DNA of 30,433 bases, taken from Deltaproteobacteria bacterium UBA7527. GTDB taxonomy: Bacteria; Desulfobacterota; Syntrophorhabdia; Syntrophorhabdales; Syntrophorhabdaceae. A program made the position numbers and the translations under genes. The stretch lies in the NCBI GenBank assembly GCA_002478225.1, contig DLMV01000038.1, forward strand, positions 1 to 30,433, read 5' to 3'. The notes beneath the pieces are model-generated. The model ran no database searches. It saw only the letters and a list, made by a program, of their open reading frames with translations, and was not told the origin of the DNA. Of this stretch, positions 15,343 to 24,400 are shown piece by piece (the first letter of the stretch is position 1; the number at the start of each line of letters is the position of its first letter).

Positions 15343-16687
15343 TTATCTGTCTCTCTACTTCCCTGAAAGAAGCTGCACCCCGTGTCTTTCTGTTTTTCAG
15401 AATAGCCTGCGGATCGATACTGTCGAAAATATCTTTTTCAAAAAGCGGCGAGAACTTCTTCAGCATGCTGGCCGTCAGGTCTTTGAACGTCTTTCCTCTC
15501 TTCTCGCAATCCCGCACAAGCCTCCCCACGATGCCGTGAGCCTCTCTGAACGGGATACCCTTGAGCGCAAGATACTCAGCCATTTCAACAGCAGGCATGA
15601 AGCTTTCACTTACCGCGCGTTCCATCCGTTTCCGGTCTATCCTCATACCGGCTATACACAGCGCCGTCACTGCGAGGGCATCTTTCGCTGTTCCCACTGC
15701 ATGGAACAGCGGCCCTTTATCTTCCTGGAGGTCCCTGTTGTACGTCATCGGCAACCCCTTCATGATCGTGAAGATGCTGAATAGGTCGCCTATGACGCGG
15801 GAGGTCTTGCCGCGGACCAGCTCCAGCGCGTCCGGGTTTTTCTTGTGGGGCATTAAGCTGCTTCCGGTACAAAGCGCATCCGGCAATGTTACAAATCCAA
15901 CTTCATTGGACGAGAAGATAATAAGGTCCTCCGATAGTCTGCTCAGGTGCATCATGATCATGGCGATCCCGTAGATCGCATCAACGACAAAATCCCTGTC
16001 CGCGACCGAGTCCATGCTGTTCTCTGAGAGCCTTGCAAAAGCGAGCCTCTTTCTGACAAAATCCCTGTCGAGGGGCATTGTGGAACCTGCAAGGGCTCCG
16101 CTTCCGAGCGGCATGACATCAACCACCTGCAGAACGTTCTTCAGCCGCTCCCGGTCCCTTTTTAACATATAGTAATATGCCATGAGATAATGCGAGAAGG
16201 TTACTACCTGCGCCCTTTGCAAGTGGGTATAGCCCGGCATGATCGTTGTCTTCTCTTGTTCTGCCTTTTGAACAAGCCTTTTTAAGAGTGCCATGAGGCT
16301 TCTTTCAATGTCCCTCAGGTGGTCCTTCAGGTACATCCTCATGTCAAGCGAGACCTGGTCGTTTCTGCTGCGGCCCGTGTGGAGCTTTTTCCCTGCGTCG
16401 CCTGTCTTTTCTATCAGGCGCGCCTCTATGTGCATGTGGATATCTTCGAGGCCGCTGGAGAACGTGAATGCGCCGGCCTCTATCTCTTTTTGTATCTCGC
16501 CAAGCGCTGCTACAATGTCTTTCATCTCTTTTTTGCTCAGGACGCCTATCTTCTGGAGCATCTCCGCATGAGCCTTGCTTCCCTCAATATCGTACCGGTA
16601 GAGCGCCCAGTCAAGATCGATGGACGCGCTGAACCTCTCAAGGAGAGGGTCCGTCTTTTCATTAAACCTTCCGCCCCATGGTTTCAT
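15314..16687 (-). CDS. argH: argininosuccinate lyase
   Basis: A 457-residue fumarase/aspartase-superfamily lyase that splits argininosuccinate to arginine and fumarate. The signature loop GSSLMPHKKNP (275-285) with the catalytic serine is intact. HTGRSRNDQV and PGYTHLQRAQ (about 151-160) supply further active-site residues. Length is typical. The ATG overlaps the yggS stop (ATGA), and the 3' end overlaps the lipoprotein start, so it sits inside a tightly packed operon. No other arg genes are in the window. Confidence 0.97.
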   Translation of the reverse strand: MKPWGGRFNEKTDPLLERFSASIDLDWALYRYDIEGSKAHAEMLQKIGVLSKKEMKDIVAALGEIQKEIEAGAFTFSSGLEDIHMHIEARLIEKTGDAGKKLHTGRSRNDQVSLDMRMYLKDHLRDIERSLMALLKRLVQKAEQEKTTIMPGYTHLQRAQVVTFSHYLMAYYYMLKRDRERLKNVLQVVDVMPLGSGALAGSTMPLDRDFVRKRLAFARLSENSMDSVADRDFVVDAIYGIAMIMMHLSRLSEDLIIFSSNEVGFVTLPDALCTGSSLMPHKKNPDALELVRGKTSRVIGDLFSIFTIMKGLPMTYNRDLQEDKGPLFHAVGTAKDALAVTALCIAGMRIDRKRMERAVSESFMPAVEMAEYLALKGIPFREAHGIVGRLVRDCEKRGKTFKDLTASMLKKFSPLFEKDIFDSIDPQAILKNRKTRGAASFREVERQINAEKIYCNH

Positions 16688-17355
16688 AATCGCTCACCGA
16701 ATATTGCCGTGCCTATACGCACCATTGTTGCGCCTTCTTCAATAGCCACCTCGAAATCAGAAGACATCCCCATCGAAAGTTCTCTCATGGTCAGCCCGAA
16801 TTCATCATTCATCTTTTTCAGAACCTCCCGTAGCCGTGCAAACACCCATCGTATCTCTTCGGGGTTATCAACAAATGGCGCCATGGTCATCAATCCAACA
16901 GGCTTGACATACGTCATGGCCTTTGTTCTCTCGAGCATCCTCCGCACGCCATCCACCTCTGCGCCATGCTTGGAACCCTCCCCGGCAATATTAACCTCAA
17001 AGAGCACATCCATCGGTTTTTCATATCGTTCAAGTCCCTCAATGATATCCCACCTGTCTACCGAGTGGACATAATGAAAGAGTTTCGGAATATACTTCAC
17101 CTTGTTGGACTGAATATGCCCGATCATATGCCATGATACATCCACGCCGATCTCTTCGATCTTTTTCCGTGCCTCCTGTATATAATTTTCACCAAAATCA
17201 CGGAGGCCGCAGCTAATAGCCGCTTTGATTTTCTCTATGCCAACCTTTTTCGTAACCCCTACTAACCGCACCTCTTCAGATAACCGTCCGGCGCGGTGAC
17301 AGGCATATGCTATGCGTTCTTTCACTGCATAAAGAGACTCTTCAATACTGCTCAT
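16684..17355 (-). CDS. yggS: YggS-family PLP homeostasis protein
   Basis: A 223-residue single-domain PLP protein of the YggS/PROSC family, thought to buffer pyridoxal phosphate and affect amino-acid pools rather than catalyse a dedicated reaction. The PLP lysine is in GVTKKVG (Lys36). GENYIQEA and WHMIGHIQSNK are the family signatures, and SMGMSSDFEVAIEEGATMVRIGTAIFG closes the barrel. It lies in the amino-acid operon between maf and argH, overlapping argH by 4 bp. Confidence 0.93.
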   Translation of the reverse strand: MSSIEESLYAVKERIAYACHRAGRLSEEVRLVGVTKKVGIEKIKAAISCGLRDFGENYIQEARKKIEEIGVDVSWHMIGHIQSNKVKYIPKLFHYVHSVDRWDIIEGLERYEKPMDVLFEVNIAGEGSKHGAEVDGVRRMLERTKAMTYVKPVGLMTMAPFVDNPEEIRWVFARLREVLKKMNDEFGLTMRELSMGMSSDFEVAIEEGATMVRIGTAIFGERL

Positions 17356-17398
17356 GGCCGACCGGTCAACCCAGCGAAGATATTATCTTCGTACAAGG

Positions 17399-17992
17399 TC
17401 ACGAAAGGATGCCCAGGGAGAGAAGGACCTCAGCGATCTCGCATATCGGGAGACCTACTACGTTCGTGTACGAGCCTTTAATCTCTTTCACCATATAACC
17501 GCCCCTGCCTTGCACCGCATACGAACCAGCCTTATCAAGCGGCTCTGACGTCTTTATATATCGTTTGATCTCTTCGTCATTGAGGTCTCTTACAAAGACC
17601 TTTGTCTCTACCGCATCCCGGTAGATAATCTTTTTAGTAAGATTGAGGACGCAAAAGCCTGTTATGACCTTATGCCATTTTCCGCTCAGCGTTTTCAGCA
17701 TACTGAAGGCCTCTTGCTCGTTCATTGGCTTACCGAGTATCCTGTTCTTGTAAACAACGACGGTATCGGCCGCGATGACCCACTTGTCCGGGAAATGGCT
17801 TCCTACTTTGTGTGCCTTTTCGTATGAGATCCGCAGCACATATTCCTTTGGAGGTTCGTCCTTCTTCCTTGATTCGTTGATATCAGGGGGTATGATGGCA
17901 AAGGATATGCCCAGCGTCCGCAGAATATCCACCCTCCGCGCTGACTCGCTCGCAAGAATTATCGAATCCCCTTCCTTTACATGAAACATCAT
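17399..17992 (-). CDS. maf: Maf-family nucleoside triphosphate pyrophosphatase
   Basis: A 197-residue protein from the ATG at 17992, preceded by a GGATAGGG-type ribosome site; a 17-codon upstream extension is rejected. The Maf motifs are LASESARR (13-20), AADTVV (Asp76) and GKPMNEQEA, followed by DKAGSYAVQG. Members hydrolyse non-canonical or pyrimidine NTPs (dTTP/UTP in the YhdE type), acting as housecleaning enzymes. It is the first gene of the maf-yggS-argH-lipoprotein-lysA-dap cluster. A TACAAT -10-like box (18012-18017 on the reverse strand) lies just upstream, but its best -35 (TTGGCA) is 20 bp away, so the promoter is uncertain. Confidence 0.9.
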   Translation of the reverse strand: MMFHVKEGDSIILASESARRVDILRTLGISFAIIPPDINESRKKDEPPKEYVLRISYEKAHKVGSHFPDKWVIAADTVVVYKNRILGKPMNEQEAFSMLKTLSGKWHKVITGFCVLNLTKKIIYRDAVETKVFVRDLNDEEIKRYIKTSEPLDKAGSYAVQGRGGYMVKEIKGSYTNVVGLPICEIAEVLLSLGILS

Positions 17993-18059
17993 TATCCCTA
18001 TCCTTAATAATATTGTAGCATAGAAAATTATCCGAATTGCCAAACAATTTCAAGTTAAA

Positions 18060-18383
18060 TAATTCGGCCCATGGTTCATGGCTCACGGCTGATCGTATAT
18101 CAAAATACAAAGAAGGACGTTGGGCGTTGGGCGAGAACACAGCTCATAGTTCACGGCTCATGGCAAAAAACATGGTGCGGCAAGAACAAATCCAGGATCG
18201 AACAATTTCTTCAGCTTCCCCGGTTTCTTTTATTCTTTGGGTTCGCTATGAGCTATCAACCATCAGCTATGAGCCGTCCTTCTCCCCTTGCGACTGACGA
18301 GATCTTTTTCACCTTTCACTTTTCACTTTTTACATTTCACATCTTATGTTTTACTATGGGCTATCAGCCATGAACAGTGAGCC
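18060..18383. repeat. island of word-like intergenic repeats between maf and cutA
   Basis: No gene is visible in the roughly 410-bp gap. It is built of diverged repeats of a few words: GCCCATGGTTCATGGCTCACGG (about 18067-18088), AGCTCATAGTTCACGGCTCATGG (18141-18163), GCTATGAGCTATCAACCATC plus CAGCTATGAGCC (18245-18275), the TTTCACTTTTCAC/TTTTTACATTTCAC block (18315-18340), and GGGCTATCAGCCATGAACAG (about 18358-18377). Several are inverted relative to each other and could fold. Confidence 0.6.
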
Positions 18384-18404
18384 GATTTTAACGAGGAGGC
18401 AACC

Positions 18405-18737
18405 ATGACAGAGATCATAAGTGTCATCACAACAGGGAACGGCCGGGATATCATTGAAAATATAGGAAAAAAGCTTGTCGAGATGAGACTTGCCGCATGC
18501 GCCCAGGTCGTGGGGCCTATCAAAAGCATATACTGGTGGAAGGGAAAGATGGAAGAGGCCGAAGAGTGGTATTGCATACTGAAAAGCAGGAAAGATCTCT
18601 ATAAAAAGATAGAGGAAACAATAATAGAACTACATCCTTATGAAGTCCCGGAGATCATTGCCGCCGGGATCGATGACGCCCTGCCTGAATATGTTCAATG
18701 GGTAGAGGACGAGACCGGGTTGCCGCCTCAGACATGA
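18405..18737 (+). CDS. cutA: CutA1 family protein (divalent cation tolerance)
   Basis: A 110-residue trimeric ferredoxin-like protein. Recognisable features are VITTG near the start, LAACAQVVGPIKSIYWW, and the ELHPYEVPEI motif that gives the family its conserved loop. CutA1 is associated with copper/divalent-metal tolerance, but its molecular role is not settled. The ATG at 18405 has a strong GAGGAGG ribosome site. It is flanked on both sides by intergenic repeats and seems to be a single-gene unit. Confidence 0.93.
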   Translation: MTEIISVITTGNGRDIIENIGKKLVEMRLAACAQVVGPIKSIYWWKGKMEEAEEWYCILKSRKDLYKKIEETIIELHPYEVPEIIAAGIDDALPEYVQWVEDETGLPPQT

Positions 18738-18759
18738 ACTTAGCATTCAGCTGATATCG

Positions 18760-18870
18760 TGAAAAATGAAAAGTTTTAAACATTTTACATTCTACCTGTT
18801 ACATTTCACGGGGTTCATCCCCTCACGCCTTACGACTTACGGGGTTCTCACCGGTATCGAGCATCCGGCA
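18760..18870. repeat. word-like intergenic repeats downstream of cutA
   Basis: The segment contains AACATTTTACATTCTACCTG/TTACATTTCACGGGG (about 18779-18813) and CCCCTCACGCCTTACGACTTACGGGG (18819-18844), followed by GAGCATCCGGCATCAAGC. The ACTTACG words also occur at 29021-29049, 29178-29207 and 30114-30144. No gene is visible. Confidence 0.55.
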
Positions 18871-18991
18871 TCAAGCAACAGGCGCCGGGTTGCAAAACAA
18901 TACCGTCGCATAGATTCCGCTTGACACCTGAGACGAAATTGTAGCATGTTATATTTGATTTAATTAATACGCTTATTCGTAAAAGGTATAG

Positions 18992-19021
18992 GTGACATGC
19001 GTAGAACAATGAATATATATC
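18992..19021 (+). promoter_or_regulatory. probable promoter of the small structured RNA
   Basis: GTGACA (18992-18997, 5/6 match) is followed after 16-18 bp by TATATA or TATATC (19014-19021). Transcription would start around 19024-19028, exactly at the base of the first long stem of the RNA. A second TTGACA farther upstream (about 18922) has no well-spaced -10. Confidence 0.45.
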
Positions 19022-19023
19022 TT

Positions 19024-19152
19024 CCCTTAGGCTGAGGAACATATCGGGAGCCCGGGTGGTCTCCCGTTGTGACCGTGTCCGCAGTTCCTCCGCCTTAATC
19101 CTCTCAAGTTGCCTCCCTGGGGTCCGGCGCGGATCTGCGACCGGACTTTTTA
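19024..19152 (+). ncRNA. stand-alone structured small RNA, family not recognised
   Basis: Between the predicted promoter and an intrinsic terminator lies about 125 nt that folds compactly and has no reading frame of note. AGGC-T-GAGGAAC (about 19029-19040) pairs with GTTCCTC-C-GCCT (about 19084-19097). Inside it, CGGGAG (19045-19050) pairs with CTCCCG (19061-19066). The 3' part ends in the long GC-rich terminator at 19122-19151. I compared it by eye with 6S, 4.5S/SRP, RNase P, tmRNA and several riboswitch consensus elements and saw no convincing match. It lies about 250 bp upstream of the tRNA-selB operon, so it could be independent or linked to selenium metabolism. Confidence 0.45.
19122..19151 (+). 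terminator. intrinsic terminator of the small RNA
   Basis: GTCCGGCGC (19122-19130) pairs with GCG-A-CCGGAC (19137-19146, one bulged A) around GGATCT and is followed by five T. A strong factor-independent terminator. Confidence 0.75.
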
Positions 19153-19398
19153 TTTGCGGGAGGTTTCCATTTCCCGTTACACACATATATGGTCGGATTT
19201 GAGTCTTGATCTCAAGGCTTTTAGCGCGCCCCTTTCCAACAAGTGCGGCACCTGTCTGGATATTTTCCCGTTACAACAGGATTGCCCCGAAGGGATGCAG
19301 CATTTCGGCTTCTTCATGGGCAAAGGACACAGCATAAGGATAGAGGGGCGTGTGTGGAACGGCAATAATTTCTCAAGAGTGGGATAAATAAATGTTAC
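19153..19398 (+). other. unassigned stretch with a possible 62-residue Cys-containing reading frame
   Basis: About 245 bp between the small RNA and the tRNA. One frame is open from TTG 19199 to the stop at 19387. Its C-terminal half is protein-like (KCGTCLDIFP, DCPEGMQHFGFFMGKGHS, IRIEGRVWN), with a Cys-x2-Cys pair and a third Cys. There is no ATG, no ribosome binding site near the TTG, and I do not recognise a family. It may be a degraded gene, a small cryptic protein or chance. Confidence 0.2.
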
Positions 19399-19400
19399 GA

Positions 19401-19492
19401 GGGGGCAACGGCACTGGGCGCCCCGCGGACTGCAAACCCGTTGGCGTCGTCTAAAAAACGGCGAGGAGGTTCGATTCCCCTTGCCCCCTCCA
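19401..19492 (+). tRNA. selC-like tRNA-Cys (GCA) with long variable arm and 8-bp acceptor stem
   Basis: A complete 92-nt tRNA including the encoded CCA. The acceptor stem is 8 bp (GGGGGCAA 19401-19408 with TTGCCCCC 19481-19488), with discriminator T at 19489 (U73, the cysteine identity base) and CCA at 19490-19492. The short D stem GGC/GCC has loop ACTGGGC. The anticodon arm GCGGA-CTGCAAA-CCCGT has anticodon GCA at 19432-19434. A long variable arm has a 6-bp stem (19445-19450 with 19458-19463). The T stem is 4 bp with a bulged A (19467) and loop TTCGATT. The anticodon loop differs from that of E. coli tRNA-Sec (CTTCAAA) by one base, which turns UCA into GCA. The shape is that of tRNA-Sec, but anticodon and U73 are those of tRNA-Cys. 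It precedes selB by 19 bp. As I recall, a 2017 survey from the Soll laboratory reported such 8/4 cysteine tRNAs mimicking tRNA-Sec in deltaproteobacteria. Confidence 0.85.
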
Positions 19493-19511
19493 CTCATTCA
19501 AGATCGTTGAA

Positions 19512-21467
19512 ATGAACGGCGGGCAAAAAAACATAGTGATCGGGACAGCAGGTCATGTTGACCATGGCAAGACAATGCTGATCAAAGCCCTGACAGGGAT
19601 CGATACGGACCGGTTGAAGGAAGAAATAGAAAGAGGGATGACGATCGAGCCAGGGTTCGCAAATTTGAAGCTTCCTTCCGGCAAGGTGGCCTCAGTTGTC
19701 GATGTCCCTGGACACGAACGGTTCATCAAGAATATGCTCAGAGGGGTATCAGGAATAGATATTGCTGTCCTGGTCGTCGCATCGGACGACGGGGTGATGC
19801 CGCAAACCAAAGAGCACCTGGACATCCTCAAGCTCTTAAACATTCAACACGGCCTGATCGTTCTCTCCAAGATCGATCTTGTGGATGACGAGGTTCGCCT
19901 AATGGCCGCAGAAGAGGTGCGAAGCCTTGTCAGGGAAACCTTTCTTGAGGATGCGCCGATTGTTCCTTTTTCTGCAAAAACAGGCCAGGGGATCGGCGGG
20001 ATACTTCGTTCGATAGAGGACATATCTCGTCAGGTAGCAGAGAAAGACCAGAATGGGACATTCCGCCTTTCTATTGATCGGGCCTTTACTATGGCTGGCT
20101 ATGGAACGATCGTGACGGGCACAGTGGCTTCCGGAAGGATCAAGCAAGGTGATGCCGCTGAGATCTATCCCATCGGCACAACAACCAGTGCCCGGAACAT
20201 CCAGATCCATAATCGGTGGGTGGGCGAGGCCGTTGTGGGCCACCGGGCAGGGATCAACCTCTCCAATGTAAAAGTGGAAAGCCTGGAAAGGGGGATGGTT
20301 TTAGGCGAGCCAGGATCCCTGACCACGACCCATATCATCAATGCAAGGTTTCTCTATTTACCGTCGAACCGGCACCCCATAAAAGACCGGACCAAGGTGA
20401 AGTTCTATGCAGGTACCTCAGAGGTCATCGCCCGGGTGATACTTATGGAAAAAGAAAAACTCGACCCCGGAGAAACCAGCTTTGTGCAATTCAGGCTGGA
20501 GGGAAAGGCAGTGCTTCTGCCTTATGACAGGTATATCATCAGGACCCTAAGCCCGGTAAATACGATCGGCGGCGGTATGGTCCTGGAGATCGGCGCGAAA
20601 AAGCATCGGTCAGCGCAACCAGGATCGGTCGATCGCCTTAAAGTGCTGGAAAGAAGGATCGATCATGAAATGGTCGAAACATTCATCAGGAAAGAAGGGT
20701 TCAGGCCTGTCAAACTGTCGGGATTGACCAACGTACTCCGGTTAACACAAACCGAGATCAAAAGCGCATGCGACCATTTATTGGGGGAAGGAAAGGTCGT
20801 ATTTGTGGAAGATGATTTGTTGATCCACAAAGAATCCAGGGATCATTTGAAAACAGAGATACTCGCGAAACTTAATGGTTTTCACGCAAACAATCCCAAC
20901 CTCAAGGATGCCTCCCGGGAAGATATCCGGTCAAGAGTCTTCCCCGTCTTGCATCAACGATTATACGACGACATTCTCCAGGAACTAAAGTATGAAGGGA
21001 AGATTGATATTGAACAGGGAAGATTGAGGATATCGGGGTTCCGGCTTAGGTTGGATGAGAAGCAAAAACATATTTATGATCATCTGGACAAGACCTGCAG
21101 GGATCATTTTTTCAGGCCTCTCCCGTTGAACGTCCTGACGAGGATCAAAGACCGCTATGGAGTGAAAGAAGTGGAGAGCGTGCTGATGTTCATGATCGGC
21201 GAGGGAAGGCTGGTAAGGTTGAACAACCACCGGCTGATCCACGCGGAGGCGATCGAGGAGATAAAAAGAAGATTAAAGGAGCATATAGAAAAGAGTGAGC
21301 GGGTTGCCCTTGCGGAGTTCGTTGAGGTGCTTGGATTGGGCCGAACCCAGCTCCAGCCGATCTTTGATTACCTCGATGCAATACGTTTTACGATGCGGAT
21401 CGGAGATTACCGGGTCCTGCACAAAGGCGTGAAAGAAGCGCAGGATCCCACGGATAATAAAATTTGA
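19512..21467 (+). CDS. selB: selenocysteine-specific translation elongation factor SelB
   Basis: A 651-residue GTPase that delivers Sec-tRNA to UGA codons marked by a SECIS hairpin. The GTPase motifs are GHVDHGKT (14-21), RGMTIEPGFA (41-50, switch I), DVPGHE (64-69) and SKID (119-122). Translation-factor beta-barrels follow (about 180-340). The C-terminal 300 residues are winged-helix repeats that bind the SECIS RNA (GRLRISGFRLRL, GRTQLQPIFDYLD). The ATG at 19512 lacks a clear ribosome site, so initiation may depend on processing of the upstream tRNA. It is followed after 14 bp by hdrA. No selA or canonical tRNA-Sec is in the window. Confidence 0.95.
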   Translation: MNGGQKNIVIGTAGHVDHGKTMLIKALTGIDTDRLKEEIERGMTIEPGFANLKLPSGKVASVVDVPGHERFIKNMLRGVSGIDIAVLVVASDDGVMPQTKEHLDILKLLNIQHGLIVLSKIDLVDDEVRLMAAEEVRSLVRETFLEDAPIVPFSAKTGQGIGGILRSIEDISRQVAEKDQNGTFRLSIDRAFTMAGYGTIVTGTVASGRIKQGDAAEIYPIGTTTSARNIQIHNRWVGEAVVGHRAGINLSNVKVESLERGMVLGEPGSLTTTHIINARFLYLPSNRHPIKDRTKVKFYAGTSEVIARVILMEKEKLDPGETSFVQFRLEGKAVLLPYDRYIIRTLSPVNTIGGGMVLEIGAKKHRSAQPGSVDRLKVLERRIDHEMVETFIRKEGFRPVKLSGLTNVLRLTQTEIKSACDHLLGEGKVVFVEDDLLIHKESRDHLKTEILAKLNGFHANNPNLKDASREDIRSRVFPVLHQRLYDDILQELKYEGKIDIEQGRLRISGFRLRLDEKQKHIYDHLDKTCRDHFFRPLPLNVLTRIKDRYGVKEVESVLMFMIGEGRLVRLNNHRLIHAEAIEEIKRRLKEHIEKSERVALAEFVEVLGLGRTQLQPIFDYLDAIRFTMRIGDYRVLHKGVKEAQDPTDNKI

Positions 21468-21481
21468 TGAGGTGATAGAAA

Positions 21482-24400
21482 ATGGAAACAGAGCTCATGA
21501 AAAAAGAAATTGTTGTTGCACAGGTTCGCAGAGAACTCGCCGGCGGAAATTTCGGAGACGTTATGGTTGTCGGTGGAGGGATCAGCGGCATTCAAGCCGC
21601 GCTCGATCTCGGCACCGCAGGGTTCAAGGTTTACTTCATTGAGAAGTTGCCGACCGTCGGCGGCAAGATGGCCCACCTTGACAAGACCTTTCCCACCAAC
21701 GACTGTTCCATGTGCATTGAATCTCCGAAATTCGTCGAATGCAAAAGGCATCCCAATATAGAGATTATAACCTATGCCGAGGTGGAGAGCGTAAAAGGGG
21801 AAGCGGGAAACTTTACCGTTACGGTCGTCAAGAAGCCCAGGTATATTGACGAGAGCAAGTGCACGGGCTGCACCGTCTGCGTTGAGTACTGCCCTGTCAA
21901 ATATCCCGATCAGTTCAACCAGGGGATATCGAAGAACAAGGCCATCCACATATACTTCGCCCAAGCGATCCCGCTTGTTACATACATAGATGAAAGCTGC
22001 TTCTATCTTAAAGAAGGGAAATGTCAGATCTGTGTTGGGGTCTGCAAGACGAACGCCATAGATTTTAGTCAGAAGCCGGAGTACATAGAAATAAAAGTAG
22101 GGGCCATAATCGTGTCACCGGGCATCGATCCCTTCGATCCAAGACTAAGAGAGGAGTATCGCTACGGGGAGTTCTCGAACGTGGTAACCGCCTTTGACTA
22201 TGAAAGATTGCTATGCGCCACCGGTCCATATGAGGGCGAGATCCTCCGCGCTTCAGACAAGAGGCATCCCCATAATATAGCATGGATACACTGCGTCGGC
22301 TCCAGGCAGGTCACTCCAGGCGGCAACAGCTACTGTTCCGCTGTATGCTGCACCTACACGCAGAAGCAGGTGATCCTGACAAAAGACCATGACGCCGACG
22401 CGAGGTGCACCATATTCCATAACGATATCCGTTCCTACAGCAAGGATTTCGAACGATTTTATCAAAGAACGGAGAACCTTCCCGGGATCAGGTTTATTAG
22501 AAGCTATGTATCGATAGAAAGAGAGGACCCGGTAACCAAGAATGTGACCATACGATATTCCACACCCGACAACGGGGTAAAAGAGGAAGAGTTCGATATG
22601 GTGGTGCTGTCCGTTGGGTTGGTCCCGCCTGCTAATCTCATGAAATTTGCAGATGCCTTCGGCATCGAGCTCAATGTTCATGGATTTTGCAAAACCAACC
22701 CTGTTAATCCCCTGGAGACCACTCGCCCGGGAATCTTTGTAAGCGGGGCTTTCCAGGGTCCTATGGATATCCCCGAGTCTGTTTTCACCGCCAGTGGGGC
22801 CGGTTCGCTCTGCGGTGAGATCCTTTCCTACAGGCGCGGCAACCTTTCCAGGGAAAGGGTCTACCCGCCGGAAAGGGATGTATCACAAGAGGAGCCAAGG
22901 ATAGGGGTCTATGTGTGTCACTGCGGGGCCAACATCGGGAGGATAGTAAATGTCCCTGAGACGGTTGCATACTCCAAGACATTGCCGAATGTTGTTCACG
23001 CCGAGGAGAACCTCTTCATCTGTTCTACCGAAGCCGCTGCGATGCTCGCAAAGGATATAAAGGAGAGAGGTTTGAATCGGGTGATCGTTGCCGCCTGCAC
23101 CCCAAGGACGCATGAGCCGTTATTCCGGGATACGCTTCGTGAGGCAGGGATCAATCAGTATTATTACGAAATGTCGAATATCAGGGAACATTGCTCCTGG
23201 GTCCACTCGAAGGAGAAGGAGGCGGCTACCGAAAAGGCAAAGGACCTGATCAGGATGTCTGCGGCGCGGGTTTGTCATCTGGAACCGTTACAGGAATTTG
23301 ACCTGCCCGTCAACAAGGTGGCGATGGTGATTGGTGGAGGCATCGCGGGCATGACGAGCGCCCTCTCCATAGCCAATCAGGGACATGAGGTCCACTTGGT
23401 GGAAAAGGAAAAGGAACTGGGGGGAATAGCGCGAAAACTTCATTACACCCTTGAATACCTTGATGTTCAGGCCTATCTGCGAGAACTTATGAAAAAGGTA
23501 TATCAGCACCCTCTTATACACGTATATACCGACGCCGCTATCACAGAGGCAACCGGTTATGTAGGAAATTTCTCAACCAAGGTGAGGTCCGGGAGGGGGA
23601 TAATCGAGATACAACATGGCGCCACCGTTATTGCAATAGGCGCTGACGTCTATACGCCCAACGAATATCTCTATGGAGAAGACGATAGGGTTGTGACCCA
23701 CCTTGAACTGGAGGAGAAGATCGCCAACAGGGATGGAGCGATCATGAACGCAAAGAGCGTGGTGATGATCCAGTGCGTGGGATCCAGGACCGAAGAGAGA
23801 AATTATTGCAGCAAGATATGCTGCAGCGAGTCTGTGAAGAACGCATTGAAGCTGAAAGAGATCAACCCCGAAATGGACATCTACATCCTCTTCCGGGACA
23901 TAAGAACCTACGGGTTCAAAGAGGACTATTACCGGGAAGCGGCTGGCAAGGGGGTGCGGTTCGTCCGCTATGAGCCAAATGACAAGCCCCTTGTGGAACC
24001 CGGCAAGTCCGATGACGGCCGGCCCGTTCTTAAAGTCACAGCGACGGATTATATCCTCGGCAAAAAGCTCGAACTGGATGCCGACATCGTTGCCTTAGCT
24101 GCCGCCATAATTCCCTCTGCAGGAAGTCAGGAGGTATCGAAATTATTCAAGGTAGCTCTGGGGCCCGATGGTTTCTGTCAGGAGGCCCACGTCAAATTAA
24201 GGCCTGTTGACTTCGCCGCTGAAGGCGTTTATCTGTGCGGAATAGCGCATTATCCCAAGCTCATATCGGAAACGATCGGTCAGGCTTATGGGGCCGCAGG
24301 CCGGGCATTAACGCTCCTCGCAAATGATACGGTCGTGGCATCAGGCTCTGTGTGTGCCGTCAATGAGAAACAGTGCATGGGATGCGGGGCCTGTGCCCCG

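Noticed and set aside
19024..19152. 6S RNA
   Set aside because: The length is a little short and the 5' and 3' ends do not form the long closing stem with a central bubble. The 3' end is a terminator instead.
18848..19186. Reverse-strand open frame over the small RNA
   Set aside because: Its translation has no recognisable motif and it runs antisense to a promoter-structure-terminator unit.
19401..19492. Ordinary selC (tRNA-Sec, UCA anticodon) upstream of selB
   Set aside because: The loop reads CTGCAAA, giving GCA, and the base before CCA is T, which is the cysteine identity. No TCA anticodon can be placed in a fold of this sequence.
19177..19497. Reverse-strand open frame across the tRNA gene
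   Set aside because: It covers the complete tRNA and is basic and repetitive in composition, as expected from non-coding GC-rich sequence.
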